Part shown: positions 10,654 to 22,582 of the stretch, one piece after another
Layout: every line of letters starts with the position of its first letter
How positions within the stretch are numbered: position 1 is the stretch's first letter
NCBI GenBank assembly: GCA_047967505.1
Contig: CM106538.1
Length of the DNA stretch: 64,000 nt
Reading direction: 5' to 3' (one strand)
Source of the DNA: Dipteris shenzhenensis
Taxonomy: Eukaryota; Polypodiophyta; Polypodiopsida; Gleicheniales
Program-made: the position numbers and the translations under genes
Notes under the pieces: generated by a model
Database searches by the model: none
What the model was told of the DNA's origin: nothing
Seen by the model: only the letters and a program-made list of their open reading frames with translations

Positions 10654-12077
10654 CGTGGCCGAACTAGATTTGCGACAGGGAGTCTTTCCATCGTGGAGCA
10701 AGCAACTACTAACTCGGAATTGAAGGTGAATCTTTCTATTTTATCAATTGTTCAAGAAAAAAAGAGAATGAGTAAAATAGTGGACATGAGATGCGACACA
10801 CGGTCCATTAGGACTCGATGCTCCCTGCAAGAAATTTTGAATGGACCAGTAATTGAAAATATGTATATTATAATATATAATATATAATTATTATAACCAC
10901 ACATAGTGTGGGCGAGGAGGCGGCACGCTTCTTTTCCCAAAGAGTTATAATTCGAGGGAACACACCCTTCCTTGGGAGCTGAGATAATGTCGAGAATTTG
11001 AGTGTCGAGGGTAAGTCTCATGAATGGATAAGAAACTGGCATATTACCTGAATGTCAATAGTCCTAATCGTAGTCGAATATCGAGAGACAATATCTGAAA
11101 AACTTGCTAATGTGACCTTGAGAGGATCTGCATGTGTCCTTGAGCAGGATGATTCCAACATTCTCTGGACAGCGCAAAAAGACAACTATCATTAGAGGAA
11201 GTCCGAAGTAGAGCATGTAACATTCTCCCTCTCCACTTAGCTAGCATCACGTGCCTCTCCAACCTCGAGAAAATGGGAGTTTGATCACTGAGCTTTTAGG
11301 CTTGTGAGAGTAGAGCATAGTCATCGCGAGGCTCTCCAAATCTTCACATGCCAATAAGCCCAAACTTGCAAATCAAGTAGACCATTTCTTCAAATCGAAT
11401 AGGTTTGAAACATTTATATAGTCTTGTTATTGTGAAAAGCACATATATGCTTATGTCCTATCCTACTATTGCTCCTCCTCGTCCCCATCGCCCTCCTCAT
11501 CCTCGGCCTTCTCCTCCTCCTTGCCCTCCTCGCCCTCGGTCTCTCTCCATAGGCATGATCCCTCGCCCTCCTCTGCTACAAGCCTCTCCACTTCAGTAGT
11601 TCCAGTCTCTAAGTCTAGATCTCCAGATGGGTCGGACGATGTGCCTCCCTAAGAATGAAACAAGTTAGGAAAGATAAGATTGTCGATTGTAAAGACAACA
11701 GTGATACTCAGATGACAACAATGAGGATTAAGGTATACTCATATGATGCACCACCACTTTGCACTAATCGATTCGGATTCCTTGATCCTTCTTCTACTTA
11801 GACCAAGGGTAGACTCTAATCTTGAACACCTTTCTGAACTCCTCGTCATTTGGAGGCTTACCAATCACAAATTCCTATGGATCCAAATTCAAGGAGTTAT
11901 GAATGACAAAACATTTGAATGACTGAACATATTAGATATTTAATAGAAGAAAAATATATACTTACCACCCATGCCTCATTTCCTAGTTTGCCACCGCTCC
12001 TGAGATGCAAAGGACCTATGACCTCTAGGTGTCTCTTCGTCGCCCTCCGCCGAGTTACGAACACATCTAGATTCTCC

Positions 12078-12570
12078 TCAAACTCCTTCTTCTCTTTCTT
12101 CCAATCTTTCGAATTTGAAACAACCTAGCTTGGGCTTCCCTAATTTAATATCATTCCTTAAGTCGTATCTAGGAGACTTTAGGATCTCTCCCATGCACGT
12201 AAACATGGCATTTCGCTCAAACTCATATCCGGGAGGGTTGTAAAATTTTCTCTTTAGGGCATCTATGACGGCATCCTTGGCTCTATTGTCCTGCAAATTC
12301 CAAGGTTTGAATATGTCCTTGGAGAAGTGGGTGCTCATCAATCTCCTCATGTAGCTTACAACTGACCTCCCGTCCTTATCCTCTATAACTTCCCTAATGC
12401 TGTTCACGAAGTAGCGGAGGTCCTTGGGCCAAACATAGTTTGAAGGATGCACGATGGATGAAGTAGCAGAGCCAAAGTGCAGATGGGAGTAGCGAGGTGT
12501 GTCCAGAGCGAGCGCTTAAGGAGCAGGAGTAGGGGAGCAAGTGCTCTCTGGGGTGCTATGGTCTATGAGA
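12078..12570 (-). pseudogene. CACTA-type accessory ORF fragment (Ptta/En/Spm transposase-like)
   Basis: The minus strand encodes a proline-rich stretch (STPESTCSPTPAP, interrupted by TAA) running in frame into a basic, helical domain. That domain includes WPKDLRYFVNSIREVIEDKD, KDAVIDALKRKFYNPPGYEF, NAMFTCMGEILK and RYDLRND. A Pro-rich N-terminus followed by a domain of this kind is typical of the second ORF of plant CACTA elements. After a frame change at about 12080 the coding-like reading continues (VTRRRATKRHLEV ... GKLGNEAW) to a consensus splice donor GTAAGT at about 11963. At about 11860 PNDEEFRKVFKIRVYPW resembles the next exon. No TIRs were found. This is recognition by pattern only; the family could be another plant transposon ORF. 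Confidence 0.45.
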
Positions 12571-13309
12571 GGGGATGACAAGGGACTAGGCTAGAAGTGT
12601 GTCTCATGAACAAGGGGAGACCTGGAGTGCTAGGAGTGTACAAACTCGTCTACATCTCCTGTGCCACCATAATAGCCTCGACCCTTACTACTCTTTCTTG
12701 ACCTATGACAGTGATGCCCAGGTGATGATTCCTCGGAAGGGGCAAGAGGGAATGACTGTTGAGTAGGAAAAGCCATTGATGTTCCCGATCTACCCCCAAG
12801 GGGTGTAGGAGAGGAAATAGTGGAGGTCCTCTAGGACAGAAGAGAAAAGAATCTCTTTACCCCCACGTCGCTCATGGCTACGATAAAACTCATCAGGACT
12901 CTCGACGAAGCCATGGACTGCTAGCAAAGGAGTCCCCTGAGGGGTAGTCCCTTGAGGAGTTGGCCCCTAAGGAGGTGTCCCCCCACGGGTAGTCCCATGA
13001 GGAGTTGGTTGAGTGGAATCGAAGTCATTTAGAGAGTAGGGCCCATGAGCTCTCCTCCTACAAGGAGTCCCATGATCATCCGGAGTCTGCTCTTTGGATG
13101 GGTGACATGATGACATCTAATTTAATGGGATTGAACAAATATAAACACAAATAATAAAATAATATGGGATTGGGCAAACATAAACACAAAAAATAAAACA
13201 AACACAAACACAAACACAAATTGAATAAGAAGCGAAAAAAATAATAGATACTTACATTTTACTCTTTTATGTTTTGAAAAGAGACCACCATCATATCTAA
13301 GAATGGATT

Positions 13310-14020
13310 GAAAGGAGAAAGAAAGAAAAGAAAGAAGGAAGAAAGATGGAGAAAAGAGGAACAAGAAGAATAAGAAGTGGAGAGAAAGAGAGAAACAAAA
13401 GAAGAGGATGATAAGAAGAGGGAGAATAGGAGAATAGAAAAGAGTGAAAGAAGAAGACAATAAGAAGATAGAGAAGAGGTAGAAATATTTCTCTCTTATT
13501 TCCTCTTTTCTCCTCTCTTCTTTTCCCCCTCTCTTTTCCTCTTCCATCCTCTCTTCTCTTTCTCTTTCTATTTTCACTCCTCTCCTTTTCCCTTTGTCTT
13601 CCTTTCCCTCCCTCTTTTCCCTCCCCTCTTATTTTCTCTCTTATTTCCTCTCTCTCCTCTCTTTTCTCCCCTCATTCCCTGCCCATCTTTTCCCCTCTTT
13701 GCCCCTCTCTTTTCTCTCTTCCTCCCCACTCTTTTCCCCCTCTCTTTTCCCTCTCTTTTATCCTCTCTTATTTCCTCTCTTTCCTCTCTTTTCTCCTTTC
13801 TTTTTCCTCCCTCTTTTTCGGGCCTCTCTCCCCTCTCCTTTCTCCTCTCTTTTCCCTCTCTATTTCCCCCTCTCTCTTTTCTCCCATCTCTCTTTCTTTC
13901 TTATTTTCTCTCTTTTCTAGCTTATTTCCTCTCTTTCTCTCTTATTTCCTCTCTTTTCTCCTCTCTTTTCCCCTCTCATTCCTGTCTCTTTTCCTCCTAT
14001 CTTTTCTCTCTTTTTAAAAA
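13310..14020. repeat. Purine-rich then pyrimidine-rich low-complexity tract
   Basis: About 190 bases of A/G-rich sequence (13310-13495) switch abruptly to about 525 bases of C/T-rich sequence (13496-14020), which gives the tract partial inverted symmetry. Open frames here encode Ser/Phe/Leu or Lys/Glu/Arg low-complexity peptides and are not credible genes. Confidence 0.85.
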
Positions 14021-14029
14021 CATATAGCA

Positions 14030-16400
14030 TAATAAATAACAAAGAGGGATACAACATAATCTCATCATAGAGCATAAAAAATATCCAAGAGGGGTTACAA
14101 CAAATATCCAAGAGAGGGCTCCCTCTCATATACTAGAAACTGTAATTACATTCTCCAAATCGGAGTACTCTATAAATTGTAATTACACTCTTCATTGTTT
14201 GGTCTTTGATGAAGTGCTACCCTCTCCTTTGGCATCTCTCTTCTTCGTCTTATCCTTCACCTCTTTTTTCTTTTGCTCCTTACTCCAAGGATATTCCTTG
14301 GGCATGTGGCCTTCCTCTTGGATGTAGCTCAATATACACTCAATAGAATCCTCTAGGATTTCATGATCGGTCTTGTCCTAGTTGGAATAATCCTGGCCCA
14401 TGGCATCTGTGGAGGGACACAGAGATCAAAGGTACATCTACCTCCCCATCCTTTATATCGTAATACTGACGGTAAAACTCCTCCAAATATGCTATTAGAG
14501 CTTCTTTGCTAGGGGTCATTGGGAGTAGCAAAGAGAGAGCGATGAGAAGGGAACAACGAGAAGGGAGCGATGGGAAGGAAGCGACGAGAGAGAGACAAGG
14601 AATAGCATAGTGGAAGGAGTGGAATGACGGGAAGGGAGTGGTGTGAGAAGGGATATAGCAGGGGAGTGGTGTGAGAAAAAGAAGAGAGGAGGGGAGACTT
14701 TAAAGCTTGAGGGAGGATAAAGTAGAGAAGGGAAAAGAAAAGAATCAAAAGTATAAAAGCCGAGGAGGATAAGGAGGATAGGGTGATAGGGGATGTGATT
14801 GGCAGCTCAGATTGTGGAATAAAGGAGAGTGGATGCAATAAAGTTTCCTAGAATTATCTTTTTGGAATATATTGGCTTGTGTGATATATATAATTTTTTG
14901 AATTGAAGGGAATACAAATGTAGCTTATTTGTACGCTGAATTCTTTTATAGATCTTGAATGAGTGCCCTGATATGATTTGTAATGTGTTTTATATGCCTA
15001 TATTTGGTTGTTTTTTCAAATAGATTTTAAATGGAACATCCTCCTCCCCGATAGTCTTCCGTAAAACCCAACCCGCTTCCCCATGTTGCTGTCAATTGGG
15101 ACATCGATACTTTGCTATCACATGTAGCTTAAAAAACTACGCATTATGCAGATTGGATAAAGTTTAATGTCAAAGTTCATGCGTGAGGGTGGGGTCCAAA
15201 CCAATCATGCATGGAGCAGCATTTTCTCAGCGAGGCACGAAACAATATACGAGATCTCCATAAGCTATGGAGAGACCGCTTCAAGACACTTATTAACAAA
15301 CATGAGGTTTGATTTTTCCTGTTGGCCTAGAAAATATTGATTGGCTCTCTAGGCGACATGATCGATGTGATTGGCCGACGCTTTATCCACCATGGTGCAA
15401 ATCTATGTTGTGGATGTCACGATGGGTTTCGCATGGATTGAGACATTCTCTAGTATGACAGAGGGATTAGATTGTAGGTCCTCGTGGTGCAAAGGGAGCT
15501 CTTACGTGGGTCTCTAATGCATTGAACATTTTTGGTTGCTTTCCCTTCTATATGCAAGTTTGTGCTTTGGGTCCACCACGAAAGAAGGATTGAAGGCTAG
15601 AGATATCGATTTTCTTTCGAGACATGTTTTGTGTTTAGCAAGCCTTAATGGTGCCAAATTGATACATCTCCCTAAGACTCACATGCTCCGATAACTAGAG
15701 TAGGTAAGTTGTGGTATGTAGGGTCTTTTACACACTAAATTCATGATTCCTATATAAACCATGCAGGTGTGGATGAATGCTACCGCAATATTATTATGAT
15801 TGCTTATGTTACATGCCATTGGCATCATGATATAACTCCTTACATTAGCAAGCTGAATGGAATCGAGACTCATCTCATCTAATCAGGATCCCCTCCACAC
15901 AAATACATGAGTTGACATGTGAGGGATAACTAGGCTTGCGAGGTAGCATTGTCAATGCATTTGAGCTGATGTAGATAGGGCACAACGCATCCTCCCTCAT
16001 TTCCTGATTGGCAATGCAATTGTCACTGTTGCAATAAAGCACAAAATCCAGTATTTACACAACTATATGAGTGCCTCGTGCGGCCAACATTGACAATGTG
16101 ATCACTGCATAAACTACTCAGCAACCCTCTCTACAAGCAAAACAAAGTGATGATGAATCCTCTTTGGATGAAACAAATCAAACACTTACAATTAGAAGAA
16201 CAAGAGGGTCACATTGAAGTTGATGCAATGGAGTTGCCACAAGAAGGCTTGCAAACAGACACTTTGGTTCATGGTATATACTAGTAGTCAACAAGTAGTT
16301 GATTTTGAGGACTTGCCACAAGAAGGATTGCAAATAGACACTTTGGTTCATGGTATGTACACTAGTCAACACAACTAGTTAACTTTGATGACAAAACCAT
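14030..16400. other. Decayed transposon-like sequence, no supported gene
   Basis: Fragments look coding but cannot be assigned. On the minus strand at about 14430-14190, ECILSYIQEEGHMPKEYPW leads into a Lys/Glu-rich tail. On the plus strand at about 15060-15300, NWDIDTLLSHV and HKLWRDRFKTLINKHE are readable. Near 16236-16370 a ~70-bp stretch (CCACAAGAAGG...TTCATGGTAT) is directly repeated with a period of about 83 bases. No intact frame is present. Confidence 0.4.
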
Positions 16401-16405
16401 ATATT

Positions 16406-17197
16406 GCTCCTTCAGAATTGTTCTCCCCATTGGGAATATTCAAAGACCAATTTTGTGAGGAAATGTCTTTCCCCACATCATTCAATGAACACCCTTACAA
16501 CTACACCATATCAAATAGGACTTCCCACTAGGATATTACAATATGGGAGTTGAAGGACATAGATTGACAATTTGCTTTATGCATAGAGAATCTTTTCTTC
16601 AAAAAAATGAACATCATGGTCCCACAAGTAATTTCATTAACATGGTAACACATGACAAAAGGTCAAACAAGAGAGAGAACACTTCAAGTGAATGATGCAT
16701 TTATTGACACCAACATTGAGAAATTGATGCACTGTAGAATAGGTTACCATGAATTCACACACCTTTGCACATTCGTTGACTACAAGCACCAACTAAAGAA
16801 GAACTTTTTTACCATGGTCAGTCAATTAGGCTCTCTCTACTTCTTTGTCACATTCTCCACCCACTAGGAAAATATGGCAACCCTTAACAAATTGTTTAGG
16901 ATCCCTTCAGTTGCTTAAAGCATAGACATGTCCTCAAGCACATTCATTACATCTGTAAACTTTATATGGTTAGACCCTGTGATGATGGTGCAATATTATA
17001 TTCACAGGTTCAAAGCACTCAATACCTTGCTGAAGAGGGATGATATTATCTTGGGGTCGATTGAAGATTTTTTCTTTGTAACAAAGTTTCAAAAGAGAGG
17101 AAGCTAGCATAGTCATCGCTTGTTTTGGGACAAAGAAGAACATGTGTATGGAATCTTCGAATAGTGAAATTGAGTCATTTGCTGAGCAATTTATCAC
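16406..17197 (+). pseudogene. Helitron Rep (Helitron_like_N) pseudogene, cut by an LTR element
   Basis: A single reading frame runs from 16406 to about 17160, interrupted by seven stops. It shows the expected Helitron order: LGIFKDQFCEEMSFPTSF, WELKDID-stop-QFALCIEN, FFTMVSQLGSLYFFVTFS, then LDPVMMVQYYIHRFKALN and EDFFFVTKFQKRGS-stop-HSH. The last motif is the Rep HUH signature (usually FQxRGxPHxH), where the histidine pair would hold the metal at the nicking site. After a frame change, EIESFAEQFIT continues the domain to 17197, where sequence shared with the LTR begins. Tyrosine motifs and the helicase half are missing. Rep normally starts rolling-circle transposition; this copy cannot be functional. 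Confidence 0.7.
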
Positions 17198-17559
17198 AGG
17201 ATCTATGGAGTGCTCTAAGGTGGATGGAACCGATGTGGAAACATAATGAAGAGAATGCTCATGACATGTATCTGAAGTCAATTAGGTTCCAAGATAGATT
17301 AGCTTGGACTCATGAACAGAATCAGAGTGAGTGTGCATTTCTCTACTCAACAATACATGATAGGCCTCTTATATAGAGAGTGCCTTTAGAATAGTTAAAC
17401 ACCTGCGGGATCCTTTAATCCACATCTCTCATTGTGGTGGATATCCTGAATCCACATTTCTACATCATGTAGTCCACATCCTAGGGTGGCTACTTTAATT
17501 CTTTCCTATACCATACCTTAGCCTTTAATTATGTGCTCATGGCACCACAACTCTCAACA
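17198..17559 (-). repeat. 3' LTR (truncated at its U5 end)
   Basis: The 362 bases match the right-hand LTR with about a dozen differences by eye. The first 20 bases of the plus-strand form (TGAGAAAACATATGTGTCTT in the partner) are absent. The sequence left of the junction continues the Helitron reading frame, so the end was probably lost by deletion. Confidence 0.8.
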
Positions 17560-17570
17560 CCTCCCCTTGG
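17560..17570 (-). promoter_or_regulatory. Polypurine tract of the LTR element
   Basis: On the minus strand CCAAGGGGAGG directly precedes the LTR start TGTTGAGAG, which is the expected place for plus-strand DNA priming. Two similar purine-rich echoes lie inside the element near 17626 and 17688. Confidence 0.7.
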
Positions 17571-19741
17571 TGCCATGATCCTTTGGCTACTGCAAGGTGG
17601 TTAGATGTGAGTCTATAATCCATCACCTCCCCCTAGTGCATACATTTCTACTTAAGGTGGTCAAGTGTGGTTTACATGTCAATACCTCCCCTGGGTGCTT
17701 TCATAGCTACTCTCAGGTGCAGGCTTGATTAACAAAATATAGGCAAGGTTGGTAAGGTTGTTGCTTCTCAATGGTTGATGTCGATGGCGTTCACTTCTTT
17801 GGCTGATGTAGCTTGATGCATGATGCTTTGTTCTTCCCATGTGCCTTAATGCTTTATGTGTGGATGCCATGTTTTTCGCTATGGTAATCTCATGCACTTG
17901 TGCTTTCGGCATGCTTTTTGCATTCATGCGTCGCTTTTCCATTTGCAAAGGTCTTACCATGAGCTTTGTTTTGCTTCAATGGCAGTGTCTAATTGCATAC
18001 AATGATTTTGATTTGACAAGCATGTAGAACTCAAAAAGACGATCACTTTTCCTTTTTGGAATGTTTGCAAATTCTTCTTGGATTGAAAGTTACGCCTTGT
18101 CGAAGTTTTGATCAAGAAATGGCCCTTGATGATGTGGCACATGGATTCACATGTAGAATTCAAACTGTGCTTAACAAGAGGCTGTGTGCTAAGAAGGCAC
18201 TTGGTGATGTGGCATTAACCTAACGTTTAGCCTTTAACCATGGTTTAACTTAACCATATGACCAACTCACTGCCACATGTCAAAGAATTAACCACTCCCA
18301 ACCTAGGGTTAATTAACTCTACCTAGGTAATATTCTATCTTGCCACATGTCTAGCAACAGGGTTGCCATGTGTCACTTTTTGAGAAATTTGAAGAACTTT
18401 GGATTGGATTTCTACTTGGTGACATCGATGGGGATGGCTGAGGGTTCTGTGGAGTTGCCGCCGTGCCCATCGATGAGATTGTTAGTTGGAGATCAAGCCC
18501 CAAAAATTTTGCATCTTAGCTTCGCTGAGGACGTAGCCACTCTATGGAGCATTCAACTCCTCTCACAGCTCGTGAGACTCTTTCGTGAGCTGCAGCTCTT
18601 CTACTAATGCCAATTCGCACCACCTGTCCGTCAGTTATGGCTCTATGGCACTAGAGCGTCGATGGTCGTAGTGAGCTGGGCTACCAGCCACACGAATGCT
18701 CTGAGTATTGCTTTTGCCATATCATCGACTCTCAAGCCGCCCTTGATCCTCATCCTCCGCCCTCAACCCTCCAAAAAAGTGACGGTCAAGCCCATGATTG
18801 TAAGCCTTCTCCTCTTACTGGTGCCGCAGATCCACTTGGAAGGTGCTATATATATGCTGCAGGTGCTTAGAGCCTTAGAATGGGAGCGAGGTCATTGAAG
18901 GAGAATATCAATGGTGCCCATTGGTTCTAGTCGCTCAGCTACATGCAATCGTTTAGAGCATTGGAGAGTGTGTCAACAGGCTATGGCATTTAGCAGGAGC
19001 CTTCATGTTGGTGAAGAGTTGAGAGCCTTTGTTGGAGGGAGCCACCTATGCTTGGCTTTGCAATCAGCTGTCATCATTCGTGTTGTTGAAGAGCCAGTTG
19101 GGACATAGAGGAGCTGCTCGTGAGCTCAAAGTTGTTGCAGGTCATAGAAAGGCTCTGCTTTTGCTGCCGAGGTGAGTTTGCTGAGGTCGTTTAGAGTTGC
19201 CAACTACTACTACTCCTTGCTTTGGAGCTTTACGATTTGTAGCTTGTTGTTGGCACTAGCTATTGTGTCGCATGATGTGCTATTTAAAGGGCATGTAGTG
19301 TTGTAGTCGGGACATTGTAGCCAGGAGAGGTCATTGTGGTTTGCTAGGTAGGAGTGTTGTTATGAGGAATCCGAAGCCTCAGTGTATCCTAGGCTAGAAA
19401 TGTCAGAAGAATCTTGTTGCTGCTGATCACCAAGTCAATGGAGAAGCCATGAGCCCTGGAGATTTTGAGTCACCTCTTGCCTTGCTTTGCTTCTCTCAAA
19501 ATAGAACCTTTTGAAACTTAAGGAACCTTATAATCAGAGAATAGAGAACACTCAAGAAACAACTGCCCTTCTCTCTCTCACAACTGAAATCTTTCTCTCT
19601 TTCTTTTGAAGAAGAAGAACACTACATATCTCTCTAAATGAAGAACTCTCAATATCTAAAACTAACTTTTATCTTTGAAACTAATCTAAGAATGGGAGCA
19701 ATCCTAGTGAACTACTAATGAGCTAAACTAGGAGAGCTAAA

Positions 19742-19758
19742 CCTACACTCTGATATCA
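19742..19758 (-). promoter_or_regulatory. Primer-binding site (initiator tRNA-Met type)
   Basis: On the minus strand TGATATCAGAGTGTAGG directly abuts the CA end of the 5' LTR. Ten of twelve bases agree with the canonical TGGTATCAGAGC. Confidence 0.75.
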
Positions 19759-20141
19759 TGAGAAAACATATGTGTCTTAGGATCTATGGAGTGCTCTAAG
19801 GTGGATGGAACCGATGTGGAAACATAATGAAGAGAGTGCTCATGACATGTATCTTAAGTCAATTAGGTTCCAAGATAGATTAGCTCGGACTCATAAACAG
19901 AATCTTGAGTGAGCGTGCATTTCTCTACTCAACAATACATGATAGGCCTCTTATATAGAGAGTGCCTTTAGAATAGTTAAACACCTGCGGGATCCTTTAA
20001 TCCACATCTCTCCTTATGGTGGATATCCTCAATCCACATTTCTACATCATGTAGTCCACATCCTAGGGTGGCTACTTTAATTCTTTCCTATACCATACCT
20101 TAGCCTTTAATTATGTGCTCATGGCACCACAACTGTCAACA
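19759..20141 (-). repeat. 5' LTR
   Basis: This is the full-length LTR of about 383 bases, with TG...CA ends and a TATATAA promoter-like motif in the transcribed orientation near 19956. It defines the outer boundary of the element at 20141. Confidence 0.8.
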
Positions 20142-20145
20142 ACCC

Positions 20146-21025
20146 TTCCCTAAAGAAATTATCTGGCTTTTGATTATCTGAAAGGCAGACCAGAATGACT
20201 TCCAAAGTAAACCACCTTCAGTGCAGTCAAGCTCAAGATTTCATAGGTAGATAGGTAGGATACATTTCCCACTTTTGAGCTCTACTAGGATGGACCTATG
20301 AGAAGCTTCTCAAAAGGAGTCGAGGGCCTAGTCTATTTCTAGAGTGAGTATGGCTTTAATTATCCAAGAAGCTACAAGCTTAGAAGCTACTTGCTAGATA
20401 TCAATTACTCCAGCCCACCTTCTTAGCAAGTCTTCTTTTGGAGACCAACAAGAGAGATAGAAAATAGCTATGAGGTAGATAGAGTGATTCAGTACCATCC
20501 TACTTGCAAGATTTCCTAAAACCCTCTCCATATATCTAGCTTTTGATTGAACCTCTCCATGAACTAGTCCCACCTATCCTTCATTGTTACATGAAATCCA
20601 TTAGAGATGACCAACACCCTAAAGACAGTCCTCTAGGGTATCTTTTGGCATCCATGTTGTTCTAGAACCCTACGATGTCCTCCACTAAGGGTATCATACC
20701 CAAACTTCATACCCAAATTTCGCATGATTAATCATTGAACCTCATCTTCTAGAGGTGAGCGTCTATGTATGACATATACCCAAATGGAATCTAGACTCAT
20801 TAATGCACCCTTCCCTGAAAGAGTTAAATGGATTTTGATTGCCTCACAGACATACCACAATGACTTCCAAAGTGAACTACCTTTATTGCAATATGGCAAA
20901 CATGATAGGATAATGTCTCCACTTTTGAGCTCTAACAAGATGTACTAATGAGAAGTTTCTCAGAAGGACTTGAGACCAATCCCATTCTAGAGTGAGTATG
21001 GATTTAATTATCCAAGGATCTGCAT
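20146..21025. repeat. Diverged tandem duplication (two ~220-bp copies, ~660 bp apart)
   Basis: The copies at about 20146-20380 and 20808-21020 share CCCTTCCCT, TGACTTCCAAAGT, CACTTTTGAGCTCTA, GAGAAG-TTCTCA and TAGAGTGAGTATGG-TTTAATTATCCAAG in the same order and spacing. On the minus strand at about 20530-20400 a LINE-RT-like phrase is readable (GNLASRMVLNHSIYLI ... LSCWSPKEDLL). The block may therefore be a decayed LINE. No intact frame remains. Confidence 0.55.
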
Positions 21026-21175
21026 GCTAAACAACTACTTCTAGTCCACCTTCCTATGTAGGACTTATCAAATAGCTTAGAGATATTCCTCCTTGGTATC
21101 TCTGAGTGCTGTGACCAACGGAGCCACGTAATGTCATGGCACGTACCCCACACTCTTCTTCAAACCAATGAATTC

Positions 21176-21732
21176 TTAAAAAAATCTACATACTACTCGA
21201 AGGCCTTCATCAAATGCCTTACTAATCAAATATCCTTGTGAGCTTGAGTACCTACCTTCAACAAAGTAAGCGTCACAGTGCTCAATTGATGCTAATGGAC
21301 CTGGGGCTACCGGCGCCTTCATCTGAAAAACTTCCTTCAAAGACCTATAACTTAGGCGAACATGCACATCCCATATGATGCTGCTGTGATCCTCAGCATC
21401 ATATGAGTCAAGGATTTCTTCCACTAGTGCTTCATTCCATGTGTAAACTTCAGGAACTTATTGCTCCTTAGAATTCCTTCTACAATATCATTGTTGAAAT
21501 CTTTGATCGCGTGTGGAGGGGAAACACAAGAAGGTGCAGTGCGCCTCTTCTGGTGATTGTTGCATGCTCTCCACTCCTCCATAATCACAACCATGGTGTA
21601 GATTGCCATAGAGAAGGTAGTGACGATGGAAAGGGTAGGAAGGTAGTCAAAGACGGAGGAAGAAAGAAGGCAGTGAGAGAGTGTAAGAACAAGTGATGAA
21701 GATGCCAAAAATCTAGAGTTAAGTGTAAACAA
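21176..21732 (-). pseudogene. Unknown coding repeat A, copy 2 (frameshifted)
   Basis: Minus-strand counterpart of 443-1011. Reading 21732 to 21424 gives MEEWRACNNHQKRR, CVSPPHAIKDFNNDIVEGIL and NKFLKFTHGM. One frame over, 21424-21176 gives LDSYDAEDHSSIIWDVHVR and HCDAYFVEGRYSSSQGYL. The motif order is the same as in copy 1, so both descend from one gene or element. No known domain is recognised; the position directly left of a CACTA element may be chance. Confidence 0.45.
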
Positions 21733-22275
21733 CCATGAACTTAAAATGGATGTCCTATCACTTGAATGAATGCATGATTAAGTGAATGCCCCCTTCTTGG
21801 GTATAATCATGCTAAATTAATGTCCCCATAATGTTCAAACTACCACATGTCTGCATGCAACATATCCTTCTAATGTCCCCAAACAGCTGATCGACATTTG
21901 TGTTAGCATAAAATCAACATTCTATAGACATGTTGGAGCGTGTCTATAGACACGACAAACAGCATGTCTATAGGCGCAGCTACACTATTTTCTCTAAGAA
22001 TTAACATGTTGTTAGATGCGCTATTAAACATGCTCCAACATACATTTTTGACAAAAAGTTAAAAACGACAGACACCCGACCCCAAAAAGAACAAAAGTAC
22101 CAAAAACATCCTTTCCCTGCATGCGACAAAGGATGAATGTAAAGAGAACAACTTCCAAAGAAGACCAACTGACAAGAGAATTACCTAGGATAGAGGTATG
22201 GAAGCTTCTTGTCTTTCTTCAAAGCTGCCTCTCCTTCTTCTCTTGTCGCTTCCTTCTTCACCCTCTTCTCTTGTA

Positions 22276-22365
22276 TGCTTGGGGATGAGTGTGTATGCCT
22301 TGAGATGAGTGTAGGTGCTTGGAGATGAGTGTGGGTGCCTGGAGTTGTGAGTGTATGCTTGGATA
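22276..22365 (+). repeat. 20-bp minisatellite (about 4.5 copies)
   Basis: Units begin TGCTTGG or TGCCTTG and contain GATGAGTGTG; boundaries fall at 22276, 22296, 22316, 22336 and 22356. The repeat lies in the 5' part of the CACTA element, upstream of the transposase start, and encodes only Thr/His-rich shadow peptides on the minus strand. Confidence 0.85.
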
Positions 22366-22582
22366 CTTGTGTGTTGAGAGGAAAGCAAGCATGGAGGAGT
22401 GAGGAAATGAGCAAAATGTAGGTTTAAAAACTAGTCCGTGCATCTACACTATGTATTAGATGCACCTATAGATGCATTTCATAGTACAGATGCACCTATG
22501 GATGCGCTTTTAGATGTGCTATAGAGTTTTCTCATTAAATACTCAAGAGAGAACACATTTTTTAGGTTGTTTATCTGTAGGA

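Larger units (their letters stand above)
17198..20141 (-). mobile_element. Non-autonomous LTR retrotransposon (copia-like PBS), minus orientation
   Basis: Two long direct repeats (17198-17559 and 19759-20141) flank 2.2 kb. On the minus strand the right copy begins TGTTGACAGTTG and ends TTTTCTCA, giving TG...CA ends. It is followed immediately by TGATATCAGAGT, close to the initiator-tRNA-Met primer site TGGTATCAGAGC. Just before the left copy on the same strand is the purine tract CCAAGGGGAGG. Both LTRs carry TATATAAGAGG. The order 5'LTR-PBS-internal-PPT-3'LTR is therefore complete. The internal part has no gag or pol, so the element would depend on a helper. The left LTR lacks its last ~20 bases at a junction with the Helitron fragment, so no target duplication can be read. 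Confidence 0.82.

Noticed and set aside
11405-11599. Proline-rich open frame on the plus strand
   Set aside because: Low-complexity CCTCCTCGTCC repeat. The opposite strand reads as an acidic or Gly/Arg tail that fits better with the minus-strand CACTA fragment, and neither is secure.
22185-22443. Thr/His-rich minus-strand open frames
   Set aside because: They derive from the 20-bp minisatellite in the CACTA 5' region.
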